DNA of 64,000 nt, from positions 96,467 to 160,466 of the forward strand of contig VIIQ02000050.1 of the NCBI GenBank assembly GCA_007449985.2, given 5' to 3'. The stretch comes from Desmodesmus armatus. Lineage: Eukaryota; Chlorophyta; Chlorophyceae; Sphaeropleales; Scenedesmaceae. A program made the translations under genes and the position numbers. The number at the start of each line of letters is the position of its first letter. Positions within the stretch are counted from its first letter, which is position 1. Shown piece after piece: positions 23,914-35,823 of the stretch. The notes under the pieces were generated by a model. That model was not told the origin of the DNA, searched no databases, and worked only from the letters and a program-made list of their open reading frames with translations.

Positions 23914-24516
23914 CTGTGTCCGATGCCAAGGTTTTAGGAGGGGTGTATGACCAGCGAGGCAAGGGGTGTACTCAAGTGCCCCTGCTGCTGTGGCCACCAC
24001 TGTCTAGAATCTTCTCTGAGCTGGCTGTGGCTCAATAATGCAAAAGCAAAACTACAATCTGTGAATGCAACCAGCGTAAGTATCAGCTTAATTGTTGCGC
24101 CGCGCGAGAATGCGGTTAGTCTGGAGATCCTGTAGATCACAGCAGTTTCAACCCTGGATTGACTGGACAGCACTCGGACTCTACGCAAAACCAAGTTAAC
24201 GTCGGCGAGTTTGTTCAGGGACTGTTGCTGTGCAGAGTGACGGTTACCGTTCAACTTTACACCAACTGCACCCATCAGTTGTCTCACAAGCAACGCACCT
24301 CTTGATTGGGAATGATTGCTGCCGAAGAGCTCTTCTTCTTGTGTGCTTTACAGTGGCCATCCGCACCACGCCTGCCCTCAGGGCAGTGGCTTGCTGTCCA
24401 GGTGCAAGGGGGGTGCCAGGCCCACGCAGCCGGGATGCAGGCGTCTGTTGTGTGTAACTGAAACATAGACATAGATTCAGTAGTCACAGCAGCCCAGCTG
24501 GCAGCAAACCAACACC
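23914..24516. promoter_or_regulatory. Shared divergent promoter region, DnaJ and CASP
   Basis: 603 bases separate the start codons of the DnaJ gene (minus) and the CASP gene (plus), so both promoters must lie here or overlap. I see no classical TATA box; the block 24,040-24,200 is less GC-rich than its surroundings. An in-frame ATG at 24000 would shorten the gap. Confidence 0.55.
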
Positions 24517-27500
24517 ATGGCAGCAGCAGAAGTGTCCACGTCTGCAGTGCTTGCGCACTGGAAGGAGTTTGATCTGGACAACAGGCGCTCAAAGCTGGAT
24601 GAGGTGAGGTCAGGGCCCACTGCGTTCATGCCAGCCAAAGATTTCAACAAGTGCTCAGGCAGCAGGTGGCATGCACTGCCACCTACGCAAGTCCTCTTCT
24701 CACACTGCCAACTGCTATGTGCAGGTTGGCCTCAAGGTCGCAGACCTGCAGGAACAGTCAGCAGTCAACCGCAAGCAGCTGGCAGACACCACACGCGAGT
24801 TCAAACGCAGCACAGCTGCAGCAGCTGACAGTGACTATGTTGCAGCGGTGGCTGGTCTGCTCAAGCGCTATCAGGAGGAGATAGATGCGCTCACGCGCAG
24901 GGCCAAACATGGTGAGCACATGCTGCCTCCAGGAAGGCTCCTGACCTGCGTGATTGACGTTCAAGGTTGTCAGGCACACCCCTCAAACAACCTCCACAGG
25001 CACACCAAAGTGTGCATGGGCACTAGCACATAGTTGCAGCGCATGCTTGCTGCTTGTGGGCAACAACTGCAATCTGGAACCAACAAAGGTGCCTGGGTAA
25101 GACTGTGGGGTCTTCCCACACCTAGTTGAAGGTCGCTGCCAGCAGTGTCAGGTCCCCCCCCCCCACACACACACCCCGTGACACGCATCCGCACGCGCCC
25201 CGCTTGATGTCGTGTTGATGACCTTGCCTGTAGGCGAGGGAGCTTTCCTGGACCTGTACCAGCAGCTGTCAGAGGCACCTGACCCAGCCCCAGCCCTGGC
25301 AGCAGCACTAGAAGCTGAGACACAGCTGGCCCAGCTCACTGCCCAGGTGAGGACAGCAGCAGCAGGAGGCACCTTGATGTTGCCCCGTGTTGTAACGCGA
25401 GGGTGTAAAGAACCAGGACATGATGCACACGTGCCCCTGCTGCTCAGCTTGGTTTGCTGATTGCCCGGCAGTGCCGCAGCAGCATGCTGCGTCGTGCCAG
25501 CTGATGCTGTGCTGGGCATCGTGCAGCCCGCAGCAACCGTCCATGCCATGCTGGAAACATTTTCATGCTAAGCTGGGTGCTGTCATTATAATATGCATGA
25601 GCCCATCGCTTGCTGGCTAGCGCGACCTTAGTCCCCCAGCGCCTGTACTAAGATCTGTGGCACACTATTTAGTGGTGATGATGGGTCTATGTCCCGCAAC
25701 ACCTGTACTAGTGTCGCCTGGTTATGCCTTCATCCTGTGGTGGCAAGCTGTGCTGTGCCATGCTGTGTGTCTCAGTAGAGAAGATACAATCTTGCATGCG
25801 ATGCCATCAGGTCAGTTCCCCCCTCCATGCATGAGGCGATGACAACGCTTGCGTGTGTTGCACCCCGTGTGATGGGCTGCCTCCTGGTGCAGGTCCAGAA
25901 GCTGTCATCGGAGCTGTCAGAGTACAAGGCTGAGAGCAAGGCCATCAAGAACCAGGATCTCACACTGCGCAAGCAGGAGGAGACCATACGCGACCTCACA
26001 GCAGCACTGCAGGCAGGTGGCTGGTGTATCTCCTTTGGTGCTGCTTTCTCCGTCCTTCCAGTTCCTGCAGTAGACCTTTTTTAACCCTTTGATGCAGACT
26101 CGATTCCATTGTAGTGTGGCTCTTGTTGAACTCATGTACTGTTTTCCTGCTGTTTGCCATATGGCAGGTGGAAGGTGTGGTGGTCCAGCATGCTAGACAT
26201 GCACACCGCTTTCAAAGCGGTAAGGCTGAGCCTTACTGCAGTGGTGCATAAGCGTAGTTGCTTGCTTACTCACCTTCTGTTTGAGTGCAGGCCAAGGACC
26301 AGGAGCTCGAAGATGTGCGGCAGCAGGCTGCGGCAGAGGCAGATGCAGCAATGCTCAGCAAGATGCAGGTGCGGCGCAGGAAGGGTGCGGCAGCTGCAGC
26401 AGCCCTTGGGCGATTGCAAAGCACGCCGCCAGTGGAACATCATACCCCTCGACTTGGTGCTGACTGCAGCGTATCTATGTGTTCATGACGGCAGCGCTGA
26501 CAGGGACCTCTACAGCGCTATTGTGCATGAGCCTTGGAGCTGCACAGTTGTGTGCGGTCATTGGTCGTGCGGCGCTGTTGAGGCGTGAAATCATGCTGAT
26601 AGCTTCCAACTGTGCCAACATTACTGCCTTCTGCTGCCCGCCATGCCCTGCCCCGCCATGCCATGCACTGCACTGCACTGCACTGTACTGTCTTTGTCCT
26701 GCACAGGCCCGGGAAGCAGAGCTTGCTGATATGCTTGGCTCCACGCAGTCCAGCCTGGAAGCCATGCAGCGGCTGTATGCGGCAGCACAGAACCAGCTGT
26801 TTGAGCTGCAGTCAAACAAGGAGGCAGCAGTGGTGGTCAAGCAGGTGGGGGTGATGTCAGCCACTACAATCTTGCTTTGCTGCCTTTGTTGCCGGTGTCT
26901 CAGGTCAGAGTTGCCTGCTGTGAATTGCTTCAAGGAACAGCCAGCACCCTGTGTTCAAGTTCACTCACATGCAATCCGCGCAAGTGGATTCCCTTACCTG
27001 CTGCTGATGCGGTGCTTGCCCTGCTGGATGCTGCCACTGCACCTGTCTTTTCAATTTCTACATCAACCACAATGCATGCAGGAGGAGATGGAGTTTGCTG
27101 CTGCTGAGCTGGAGGCTGTTCAGTCCCGCCTGCTGTCATTGGAGGCTGAAAAGAACAGCCTGGCAGCCCGACTGGAGGCCAACAGGCAGGAGGCAGCAAG
27201 CAGCAATGAGGTGAGACAGAAGAAGCTGCAGGCATGCAGGTAGCCTGCAGGCATGAGTAGAGGCCGAGGTATACTTGCTGAGCGGGCACCCTCTGGTGAT
27301 AGCTCCGACGCACATGTATCTGTTGGTGCTGAGTAATGGGGCCACCAGCACAAGAGTTTTGCCATTCACCCAACATGGAAGGTCCACCACCGCCCTGTTG
27401 CTGAGCGCTGCTGATATCAACACGCATGTGAATTTTGTGGTTGAATGTGGTTTGCTGTTGTGCTGTTGCCGCCAGGGCCCCACCAGCAGCAGCAGTGTGG

Positions 27501-29636
27501 AGGACTCCCTCCGTCAGGAGCTCAACAGTCAGCGTGAGGTGTCAGCACGGCTGCGCCAGGACCTGGCAGCAGCCCGGCAGCAGCTGCATGAGCTGGGGCT
27601 GCAGTGGGACGAGCAGCAGAGCAGCCTGCAGGAGACTCTGCAGCAGCGGGAGCTGGAGCTGCAGCGCGTGCAGCTCGAGCTGCAGCAGCGACCGACCGCG
27701 GCACATCTTGCAGAGCTGCAGCAGCAGATCCGAGTCCTGCAGGCCGTTGGGTACGGTAGCTTGCCGGAAGAGGATGGTGGGACAGCAGGTGCAGCTGGGT
27801 CCGGGAGTTTCAGCATGTCGGGGGGATTGGATGGCAGTGGCCTAGCGTCAGACAGCGGCGGCGGACGGGCTTCGGAGCCTGGCGTGCGTGGTGAGGGCTC
27901 ACAGGGGGGTGCTGGCGGGATAAACCTTGAGGGGCTGCTGCTGGCGAAGAACCGCAAGCTGGAGCATGATGTGACAGTGGCACGGCTGGGGCTGGCAGAG
28001 GCGAGGCAGCAGCTGGAGGCCGCACATGAGCAGGTGGGTGGAGGCCTCTTGGGTGTGCCAGGCAGCAGGCTTGTGTAAAGTCTGAAGCAACAGGCGATTG
28101 CCAGTATGCAAAGTGATTCTGGCGCCTGTCAATGTTGTTCGGGTGCATAAGCCAGTGAAGGTGCAGGCTTGTTGACGCTGACATGCTGTGTTGTGTGGGG
28201 TGACGTGCAAGCAAATTTGGTTGACAGCTCAGCTGCTGAGTTGTGTCTGTCTGTGTCTGTCTGTTTGTCTGTCTGTATCCGTCTGTCTGTTTGTCTGTCT
28301 GTATCTGTCTGTCTGTCCGTCTGTCTGTCTGTGTCCGCCTATTTGTCTGGCCTGTGTGCAGGTGGCGGACCTGCAGGATCAGCTGCAGCAGAAGGCCGAC
28401 CTCATCACACAGCTGGAAGAGGACTTGCTCAGCATCAAGCAGACCTCAGCACACACAGCACCACCCTCCGCCCCATCAGCCCTCAAAACCCGGGACAGCA
28501 CGGACGGCCGCTCCCCACGGCACGCTGCCGCAGCAGCAGGCAGCGGGGACCTCGGCAGGGCAGCTTCCACTGCTGCCGCAATCGCTGCTGCAGCGTCCGG
28601 CGGTGTGGGAGACTGGGGTCAGGCCAGTGGGGGTGAGGTGTCAGCTAGCTCCGAGGGATCGGAGTCCATGCTGCGTGTGCTGGTGGGGCAGCGGGACCGG
28701 CTCCGTGCCAAGGTGCAGGAGCTCGAGGTCGCTCTGGCAGGGTCGCGGTCAGAGGCTGCCGCAGCGCAGCAGCAGCTTGCGGCAGCCAGGGCTGATAACG
28801 TAGCTCTCATAGAGCGGCTGCGGTATGTCGGCGGGTACCGGCAGCAGATGGCAGCGGCGCGGCAGTCGGAGGGTGTGGATGTTGAGCAGGGGTCGGGTGC
28901 TGACGTTGTGGGGAAGTACAGCCAGCTGTACGATGAGGGGATCAACCCCTTCAAGGAGTTTCAGGTAAGGCCGGTCAACTGTTGCCGCGGCAGCAGCAGC
29001 GTGGTTGTAGGGGGGATGGGGTGGAATGCGCACTCCACTCCAGCCCAACACTTCATCATGTTGAACAGGAGAACGTGCTCAGGGCTGTCGTTGTCACGAG
29101 CCACTGCCTGCCCTCTGCGCAACTGGCAAGGCTGGCCCTGTAGGCTTCCGCACCCAACTATGTGTGTGGAAGAGACACCCAGCCCGAGTCAAACCGATGC
29201 AGCCTGGCTTAGTGTTCCAATGGTATTCTTCTTATTAGGGTGCCTGGTCGTGTGTCGAGACATCATGATGACTTGCAGCCTGTGTGTCTGCTGTGTGTGC
29301 ATGCAGGGCAAGCAGCATGAGCAGAAGCGCAAGCAGATGAGTGTTGCAGACAAGGCAATGTACTCCATGGGAAGCTTGGTGTACCAGTCAGCAGCAGGCC
29401 GCCTGTTCACCTTTGGCTACCTGCTGGTACTGCACCTGCTGGTGTTCATGACCCTCACACACATGACTCACCGCACCTCCTCACACCTCATGTCACACCA
29501 GGAGCTGGTGCTGGCCAGCAGGCACGACCTCACAGGCATGATGCATGGGACGTTCACAGCACCACCGCAACCACCAGCAGTGCAGCTCGCGACGCCGCCG
29601 TTGTTGTCGCCGCTGCCGTCGGCTTTGCCGCCGTGA
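24517..29636 (+). CDS. CASP: CASP-type Golgi coiled-coil membrane protein
   Basis: Golgin-like tether of the CASP/CUX1-related family, which acts in intra-Golgi traffic. Exons: 24517-24603, 24725-24911, 25234-25346, 25893-26012, 26291-26368, 26707-26844, 27082-27210, 27476-28033, 28362-28964, 29307-29636; 2,343 bases, 780 residues. The protein starts MAAAEVSTSAVLAHWKEFDL with the conserved LDNRRSKLDE element, is coiled coil for most of its length, and carries the CASP C-terminal signature YDEGINPFKEFQ followed by one membrane helix (LFTFGYLLVLHLLVFMTL, about residues 703-720) and a short lumenal tail. An acidic Gly/Ser-rich break lies in exon 8 and a Ser/Ala-rich one in exon 9. The intron after 26012 appears to use a GC donor (CAG|GCAGGT), since no GT donor keeps the frame. 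Slightly longer than the plant proteins. Confidence 0.93.
28241..28350. repeat. (TCTG)n simple repeat in CASP intron 8
   Basis: About 110 bases of imperfect TGTC tetranucleotides ending just before the acceptor of exon 9 (28361). It probably acts as an extended polypyrimidine tract. Confidence 0.9.
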
Positions 29637-29834
29637 TGTGGGAATGAGTTGCGGGCATTGTGCTGCACCTGCTGCTGGCTGTCAGGGCAGCAGCCCCGTA
29701 CATGTGTTGATCCTCTGTCTGCTCCAGTTACACTGCTCAGGAGGTGCACTGCTGGGGAATGGCAGGCCTGGGCAGATGCAACTTGTAAGTGTGTGGCTTG
29801 TGTGACTTTCCTTATGTGGGAGGTCAAGCGGCTT

Positions 29835-29839
29835 TGTAA
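29835..29839 (+). terminator. Candidate TGTAA polyadenylation signal of CASP
   Basis: TGTAA 199 bases past the stop; a second copy at 29784-29788 is an alternative. Positional support only. Confidence 0.35.
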
Positions 29840-30576
29840 CATCTTTTGCTTCCGCTAAGCTGCACAGCTTGTATTGTCTGGCTGGGAGTTGGCATCAAGC
29901 ACTCAACACCTGACCGAATCAAGATCCTCTGGCCGAGATTTGTTGTAATAAGATCGCAGAGGCCGAAATTTGTTGTTGCCACCCACCATCTTGTAAGCAC
30001 AATTTGGCGCACAAGCTGTGCTGGGGCTGCAAGGATCCTGTTTTTAGACACTTGATTCAAGACTGTCCATCAGGTCCTCATGGGCAGCACCCCTGACTTG
30101 TGCAGGACCTGAATGGGCTGGAATGTGGTTTATCACATTCAACATCCTGCGATTGGGCATCTTCACCTCGCGATACCACAATGTTACAGCCCAGGACTGC
30201 ATACCTTGCGCATGCAGGATGTGCCAAAGCATGCCCACACTCTCATGCAGCCAGCACGCACCATACTTGCACACACAGACACACGCGGGCCAGCACACAT
30301 GGCAAACCAGCAGTGGCCCCTCACAAAGCAATGTTGGCAACCCTCCATCCCCTTGGCTGGTGGCCACATTGACCAGACAAGGAGGGAAACAAATAAACAT
30401 AAAGCACAGCCAGGCTGGTCATAGCTGTCCTAGCTGCCACGTAGTTGCCACAGCAACCAAGCCGAGCCATGCACTGCTGTACATGTTGCATAGCTCAACA
30501 CGTCCTGACTCAGTCACCTCATAAAAGATAGGAGATACTTTGTATCTACAACTGGCATGTGCTACTACAATGATAA

Positions 30577-30640
<64 letters not shown>
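30577..30640. repeat. (TAG)21 microsatellite
   Basis: Perfect trinucleotide run of 64 bases in the 3' intergenic region. On the minus strand it reads as CTA/ACT/TAC. Confidence 0.97.
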
Positions 30641-30641
<1 letters not shown>

Positions 30642-30807
30642 ATAATCAGGTACAGACAAGCACTCTCCTGCATGTGCACAGTATGAACAATTGTTGGCAC
30701 GCCTATGTGCCTTTCTGTACTCCCCAAAAATGCACATGATCAACAACTCCAGCTCAAGCACTGTCCATGACACCGCCGGCTCTTGATGGTGACACCAGAC
30801 CCTCCTC

Positions 30808-30817
30808 TTACTGCAAA

Positions 30818-30865
<48 letters not shown>

Positions 30866-33800
30866 GGAAGCCGGGCGTGCTCCTGCCTCCTCTGCTGCTG
30901 CTCCTGCATGTGCTGCTGCTGCTCCGGTTGCGCTGCATCCAGCACTTCCGCCACCCACCGCTCAATCATTGCCAACGCTGCCTGAGGCTGGTCACGAGGT
31001 ACCATGTGGCCCGCATTCCTCACAGTGACCTGACAGCACAGACAGACAGCCAGGCAGACAAGAGGGGCCACATTGACATGTTGGCCTAGCCACTATATGC
31101 ACGACCGGCAGCAGTCCTTCCAGCCTGTTGCTGCCATCTTGGTGATAACAGCGAGGTATCACAAGCACCCGGCAACCTGGCCTAGGCACAGCAATCCGCG
31201 CACACGTGGTGCACGATGCATCAATAAAAACAGACCTCTGCTTTTTCAAGAGCCAGACAGCAACGAGCAAATTGAAATCGAATCTTGCCCTTCCCCCGCC
31301 CATAGATCCCCCGCCCATAGAAAATCGGAGCTTATAGGAGGGAGAGGGAGGGAGGCAGAGGCAGAGGGAGGAACTGACTAGTCGGGGCAGGGGGATAAAC
31401 ACAGTAAAATAATGAGAGCTCCCCCCCCCTCCTCCCACCATCACCACATACTCGTCCACCCCACTGACCTGAGGGGAGGGGGGAGACGGAGTGACAAAGA
31501 CGGGACTCCCCCCAGCCTGCACCCCCCTCCCTACACACACACTCGTCCACTCCACTGACCTGTGTGAGTGTGGAGATGCTGCGCCTCCAACCCGCAGGCA
31601 CCCCAGACTCAGGGCTCGCATACCACAGCTGGCTGGGCTGGCCCTCAAACTCATCAATGTAGTCCCAGTCCAGCCGCTTGAGCCAGGCATTGGTGCCCGC
31701 CACGCCATCCTGAGCATCAAACTGACCCTGTGGCAGTCGTGCGGTCACACACACGGCAGCAGCAGCAGAGCCAGCGGTGAGTGCGTGGCAGGGCCCCCCA
31801 CCTGGGTGAAGGGCTTTGAGTTCAAGTGCTGTTGTTGCTCTCAGGGCTGCAGCCCCTTCATGCTGTCCTGCTGTCCTGCCCGGCACATAAGTTATGCATA
31901 ATTTGCACCCAAAGCCCTTGTGGAAGTGTCCATACATCACGTGACACCATGCGGTACAGCAATCAAGCTGGGGCCCCACCGTGTAGAGCAGTACGGGCAG
32001 TGCGTCCAGTACGTCCTCCACCAGCACCAACACACTGCGCATCACACCAGCAGACATGGCAGCCTCCACAACGGACGAGCAGCTGCTGTAGCTGCCAACC
32101 TGAACACACACAAGGCGGCAGCAGAATGGGGCCTTGGTTAGGGTGGGACCTCGCTGTGCTGAGCTGAAATAGATGCAGGGCTGCTATGGCAGCACCAGTG
32201 CATTGGATGGGTGGCACAGAACGACCAGGCAACTTGCGCAAGTCTGAGACTATTTGCGTGTGCTACATCATGCTGCTAGGTAGGATGCACTGTGTGGCAG
32301 GATGGCTGATCACGGGCAGCTGCACCGCAGACTAGACCAGCCCACACTGCTGCACTCCAAGTCATGTAGGGTTTGGCATGTTAACCCCACGGCTGGTGCT
32401 GCCAGCCCCTTGTATATTGTCAAAGCTGGCTGCTGAGCCCAGCTCCTGTATGATTGGTGTGACAGAAGCACTGGTGGCCGCACAACCGCACAACCCCACA
32501 CCTCAGGTTTGAGGGCTAAAAGCGACAATGGGGTTTGCATATGCGGAGAGTACCGCCCGGCGGCGAAAGTATTCAACTGTAGTAACCCTCCCACCCACCC
32601 AACCAACATGTGTACTGCAGAGCTACGGCATCACAGTACCGGTACCTTGTTGGAGGCTCCCATCCAAGCGCGCACTTCTGCGCTGTCCAGCAGAGTGTCC
32701 ACGGCCCTGGCTGCGTCGTAGGCCTCGGTGCGCCTCACATCCAGCAGCGTGGCAACACCTGAGGCCTGCTGGATGTAGTCCAGCAGCTCAGACCGCCTGC
32801 GGGTGGCCTGTGACACAGCCACACAGCAGCAGCAGGCAGAAGCAGGCAGCACATGACTTGGACTTGCAGTCTGCATGCAATACTACAGTATTCTTGAGAC
32901 ATCACCTGACATCAGCAAGATGAGCACAAGTGACCCAAATACTTTCAACACCCTAAGCAAACACGGCTGCCTGGCATTTCCGTGTCATGTACTGTGTTGG
33001 CAAAGGCAGGCCTCAAATCACCGCTACACCCTACTTCCTACCTCCCCCTTCTCTTTCTGCTAGCCCCTCTGCTAACCCTCAGCTACCATCCCCCTTCTGC
33101 TGTTGACCCTGGGTCGGCCTGCTCCTCCCACCACCTGACCCCGCAGCCTCGCGCATGTATTGTTGACACATGACTTGCAACCAGCCACATCCACTCAACT
33201 TGTCTGTCCCGTGGTCACTCACCGCCTCCCATGAGCCCTGGCCTATGAGGGTCATAACCTCCTCCGTCTGCTGGGATATCTCAACCTGAACAGCCTCGTC
33301 AACAAGGCCCAGGTTGAACATGACACCTGACAGCACAGCACAGCACAGCACACGAAAGCGTCTGTGGGAGGGCCGCACAAGACCATGCGTAAGCATGTGG
33401 TGCAGGTGCAGCCTCTAGGTGATGTGTGTACCACTTCCACTGCTACTGCATGTGACACTGCTGGCAGGGTGGCCATGCTTTGTGGCCAGGATGCGGCTGA
33501 AGTAAATACAGCAATGTGTCTGGATGCTGTGCCTCTGGTGCTTAGCCTGCAGTGCTAGCACAGCCCCACCTGGAGTGTACATGCTCTGTCTGCAGTTGCA
33601 TGCATTCTGGCCGCCAGGGGGCCCCACAACCCAAACCTCTCTACACTCGATAGCTTTGCTTGCTATCACTTGCTGACTGATGGAGAGTGAATGCGATGGA
33701 TACACAACAACATGCCCAGCACGACTTACTTGCCAGTGCCCTAGTCTGGGGTTTAGGGTCTGTCAGCCCGTTGCCAATGGCTACCCCCATCAGCTTGAAG

Positions 33801-34092
33801 TTGGGGCGAACCAGGGCATCCTGGACAACACCTGACCAGTCAGGATGCCTGGGAGTCCAGCAACTCCGTCCCAACTGCTGCTGGCCGAGCTGCTGGTTTG
33901 GTTGCTCTTGCTGCGGTGACTGAGGTTGCAGCTGTGTTTGTAGTTGCTGCGGGGTGGCTGCTTGGTGCTGCTGGTGGCTCAGCAGCTGCTTGGCTGTGGC
34001 AGCATGAGCGTGCCACAGCTGCTGCGAGTGGTGGAGCCAGGAGACGCCACTGGCTTGTTGTTGATGCTGCTGGTGCTGGTGCTGGTGCTGGA

Positions 34093-34123
<31 letters not shown>

Positions 34124-35476
34124 ATGGTGGTGGCCAGCACCACTCCTGCCCAATGGGTGTGACACTGCTGCCCCTGGGGCTGCGTCAGCACTGGTGCTGG
34201 TGCTGCTGCTGCTGTGGGGCTCCTGATGCTGCTGCCTTGGAGGTGGCTGCTGCTGCTGCTGCTGCTGCTGCAGCTGCTGCGGTTTGCCTTTGCTGAGCCT
34301 ACAAGGTTGGTCATGCTGTGCTGTGCTGCTCTCTGCCTGCAAGATGTAGTGGGCTAGGGAGGGAATGTACTTCCCTGCAAACGACAAGCGGTAGGCATGA
34401 CAGCGGCAAAATGGTGTCTCAGGTACCCAACTGCACAACCCTGCCCCTGTTGCGTGTCCTCCGTTCAACACAGTGAGCAAGCAGTTCGGCTGCCATTGGA
34501 CAGGTCAGCAGCCGCTGGTGCCTGCTACTGCCAGCACAGCCTGTGGCAGCAACAGAGAGAGATGCCTGCGCGGCCACAACGACAGGATGCCTTGTGACTG
34601 AACTGGTATGGGTTGCTGTTGGTCCCAGTGCGTTCACTCCGCCACACCTGCGTAGCTCTCTCCAGTTAAGAAGAATGGGCGCTGCTGTAGCTCCCTGTGT
34701 GCGTCAAAGAACTTCCAGAGTCCCTCATACAGGTCTTGAGCCATGCCTGTCATGTCCTGAGGGATGTCTGCCTCATCTGCTGCTGTGCTGTAGCCAGTGC
34801 CTGATGAAGAGCGGGAGGAAGGGTGGGGGGGGGGGGGCAGGTAAGCGAGGATGCGGTCGGGGTGGGGTGTAGACGATGACAGACATTGTGGGGATGGATA
34901 TCAATGGAAGTAACACCTGCTGGGTACAGAATTCACCCACCGTCCTGAACATTGTATCGTCTGTGCCCTCCCAAGCAAGGGCTTTAGCTCATGCTCGCAC
35001 GTTGCTGCACAAACACATCAGCTGTCTGCTGTTGATCGTTCAGAGCTACACACCTGCATATTGTAATGCATAGCTCGTGCTATGTGGGTGAGCTGCGATC
35101 TGATACCTCTGTTTGTGATGTACTCACCAATGGGTTGATCTATGACCAGTCCAGCATTCTTATTCCAGGCGAAGGGGTTTTCCACCAGCTTTCCATGATC
35201 GTCTATAACGTATGGTCCAAGCTCGTAGAAAGCACCAAATGTGCCTGCACAACCTGGCCCCCCTTGCAGCCACAGCAGGATGGGCGTGTTGCTGTCCAGC
35301 CCTGCTGTCTTGTTTGCTGCCTCCCAATAGGCATAGAAGAGGGCACTGCCTGGCTTGCTACCAATATCTAGATAACCGGAATGTGACGGCTTGGCCCCGC
35401 TCGCGGGCTTGTGTGCAGCACAGATGGTGGTGACAACCAGGATCACTGCAAGAACCCGACATGTTGCTAGACCCAT
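30808..35476 (-). CDS. Serine carboxypeptidase (peptidase family S10)
   Basis: Secretory or vacuolar enzyme removing C-terminal residues from peptides, or an acyltransferase of the same fold. Exons (minus): 35476-35128, 34800-34648, 34374-33730, 33326-33223, 32807-32646, 32099-31980, 31727-31560, 31029-30808; 1,923 bases, 640 residues. The start at 35476 gives a signal peptide (MGLATCRVLAVILVVTTICA). Family motifs in order: LLWLQGGPGCAG, the nucleophile Ser in GESYAGKY (split across exons 2 and 3), VAIGNGLTDP, the Asp region YTGQFDAQDGVAG, and the His in NAGHMVPRDQP, so the triad is complete. GGPGCAG replaces the usual GGPGCSS. The protein exceeds the usual ~450-500 residues because exon 3 carries an insert of about 125 Gln/Ser/His-rich residues after the nucleophile region, and the C-terminus ends in a run of about 16 Gln. 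Whether peptidase or acyltransferase is not decidable here. Confidence 0.93.
30819..30864. repeat. (CTG)n encoding a C-terminal poly-Gln
   Basis: About 15 units. On the minus strand this is (CAG)n in the last exon of the carboxypeptidase, just before the stop codon at 30810-30808. Confidence 0.95.
31450..31562 (-). repeat. Duplicated splice-donor segment in carboxypeptidase intron 7
   Basis: The plus-strand block ACTCGTCCAC(C/T)CCACTGACCTG occurs at 31541-31562 and 31450-31471, 91 bases apart. The first spans the exon 7 donor (CAG|GTCAGTGG on the minus strand); the second is an intronic copy preceded by a pyrimidine-rich CCCTCCCCTCAG. Confidence 0.85.
34825..34837. repeat. Poly(G) run, 13 bases
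   Basis: C13 on the coding (minus) strand, about 24 bases before the exon 2 acceptor of the carboxypeptidase; likely its polypyrimidine tract. Confidence 0.9.
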
Positions 35477-35823
35477 CCCACTGGAACAACAGTGGTACGC
35501 CGAAATGACCACTTTATCCCTAGCCTCCGCACCTGCTGAGCTTGATCAGTTCGCGTGTGCACCGAAAATTCATGTTCATGGAACAATTTCGCATGTGACA
35601 ACCGTGAAGATACCCTGTCATATTCCAAGTGACACGGTGTGACCAAAGCTGTAGCAGTGGCACGTTTGTACTGATCGGCGCAAACACCAGCAACACCACT
35701 TGGCGCAAAGGCGCACAGACCGGGGCAAACACCAGCAACTACCCAAACCACAGCAACATCACCATACCACTACAGAAACACTAGCAATACTTCCTTTACC
35801 AGCAATACAAGCGCCTACGCTGT
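35477..35823. other. Intergenic, 347 bases
   Basis: Between the carboxypeptidase start and the stop of the next minus-strand gene. No exon seen. It must hold the carboxypeptidase promoter and the neighbour's 3' end. GCAAACACCAGCAAC is repeated at about 35679-35693 and 35724-35738. Confidence 0.5.

Larger units (their letters stand above)
29637..30807. other. Convergent 3' intergenic region, CASP and carboxypeptidase
   Basis: No exon seen. Holds 3' untranslated sequence of both genes. TGTAA occurs on the plus strand at 29784-29788 and 29835-29839 (148 and 199 bases past the CASP stop), and on the minus strand at 30188-30184 (about 620 bases past the carboxypeptidase stop). A (TAG)n repeat lies at 30577-30640. 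Confidence 0.55.

Noticed and set aside
26169..26219. Possible extra CASP exon after CCATATGGCAG
   Set aside because: Its 52-base length breaks the frame with either neighbour, and the coiled coil is continuous without it.
30740..30985. Cys-rich or Ala-rich open frames over the CTG run, resembling metallothionein-like proteins
   Set aside because: They are alternative frames of the poly-Gln codons of the carboxypeptidase.
33898..34296. Plus-strand open frame of 132 codons opposite the carboxypeptidase insert
   Set aside because: It is the antisense of the CAG-rich exon; only the minus strand carries family motifs.
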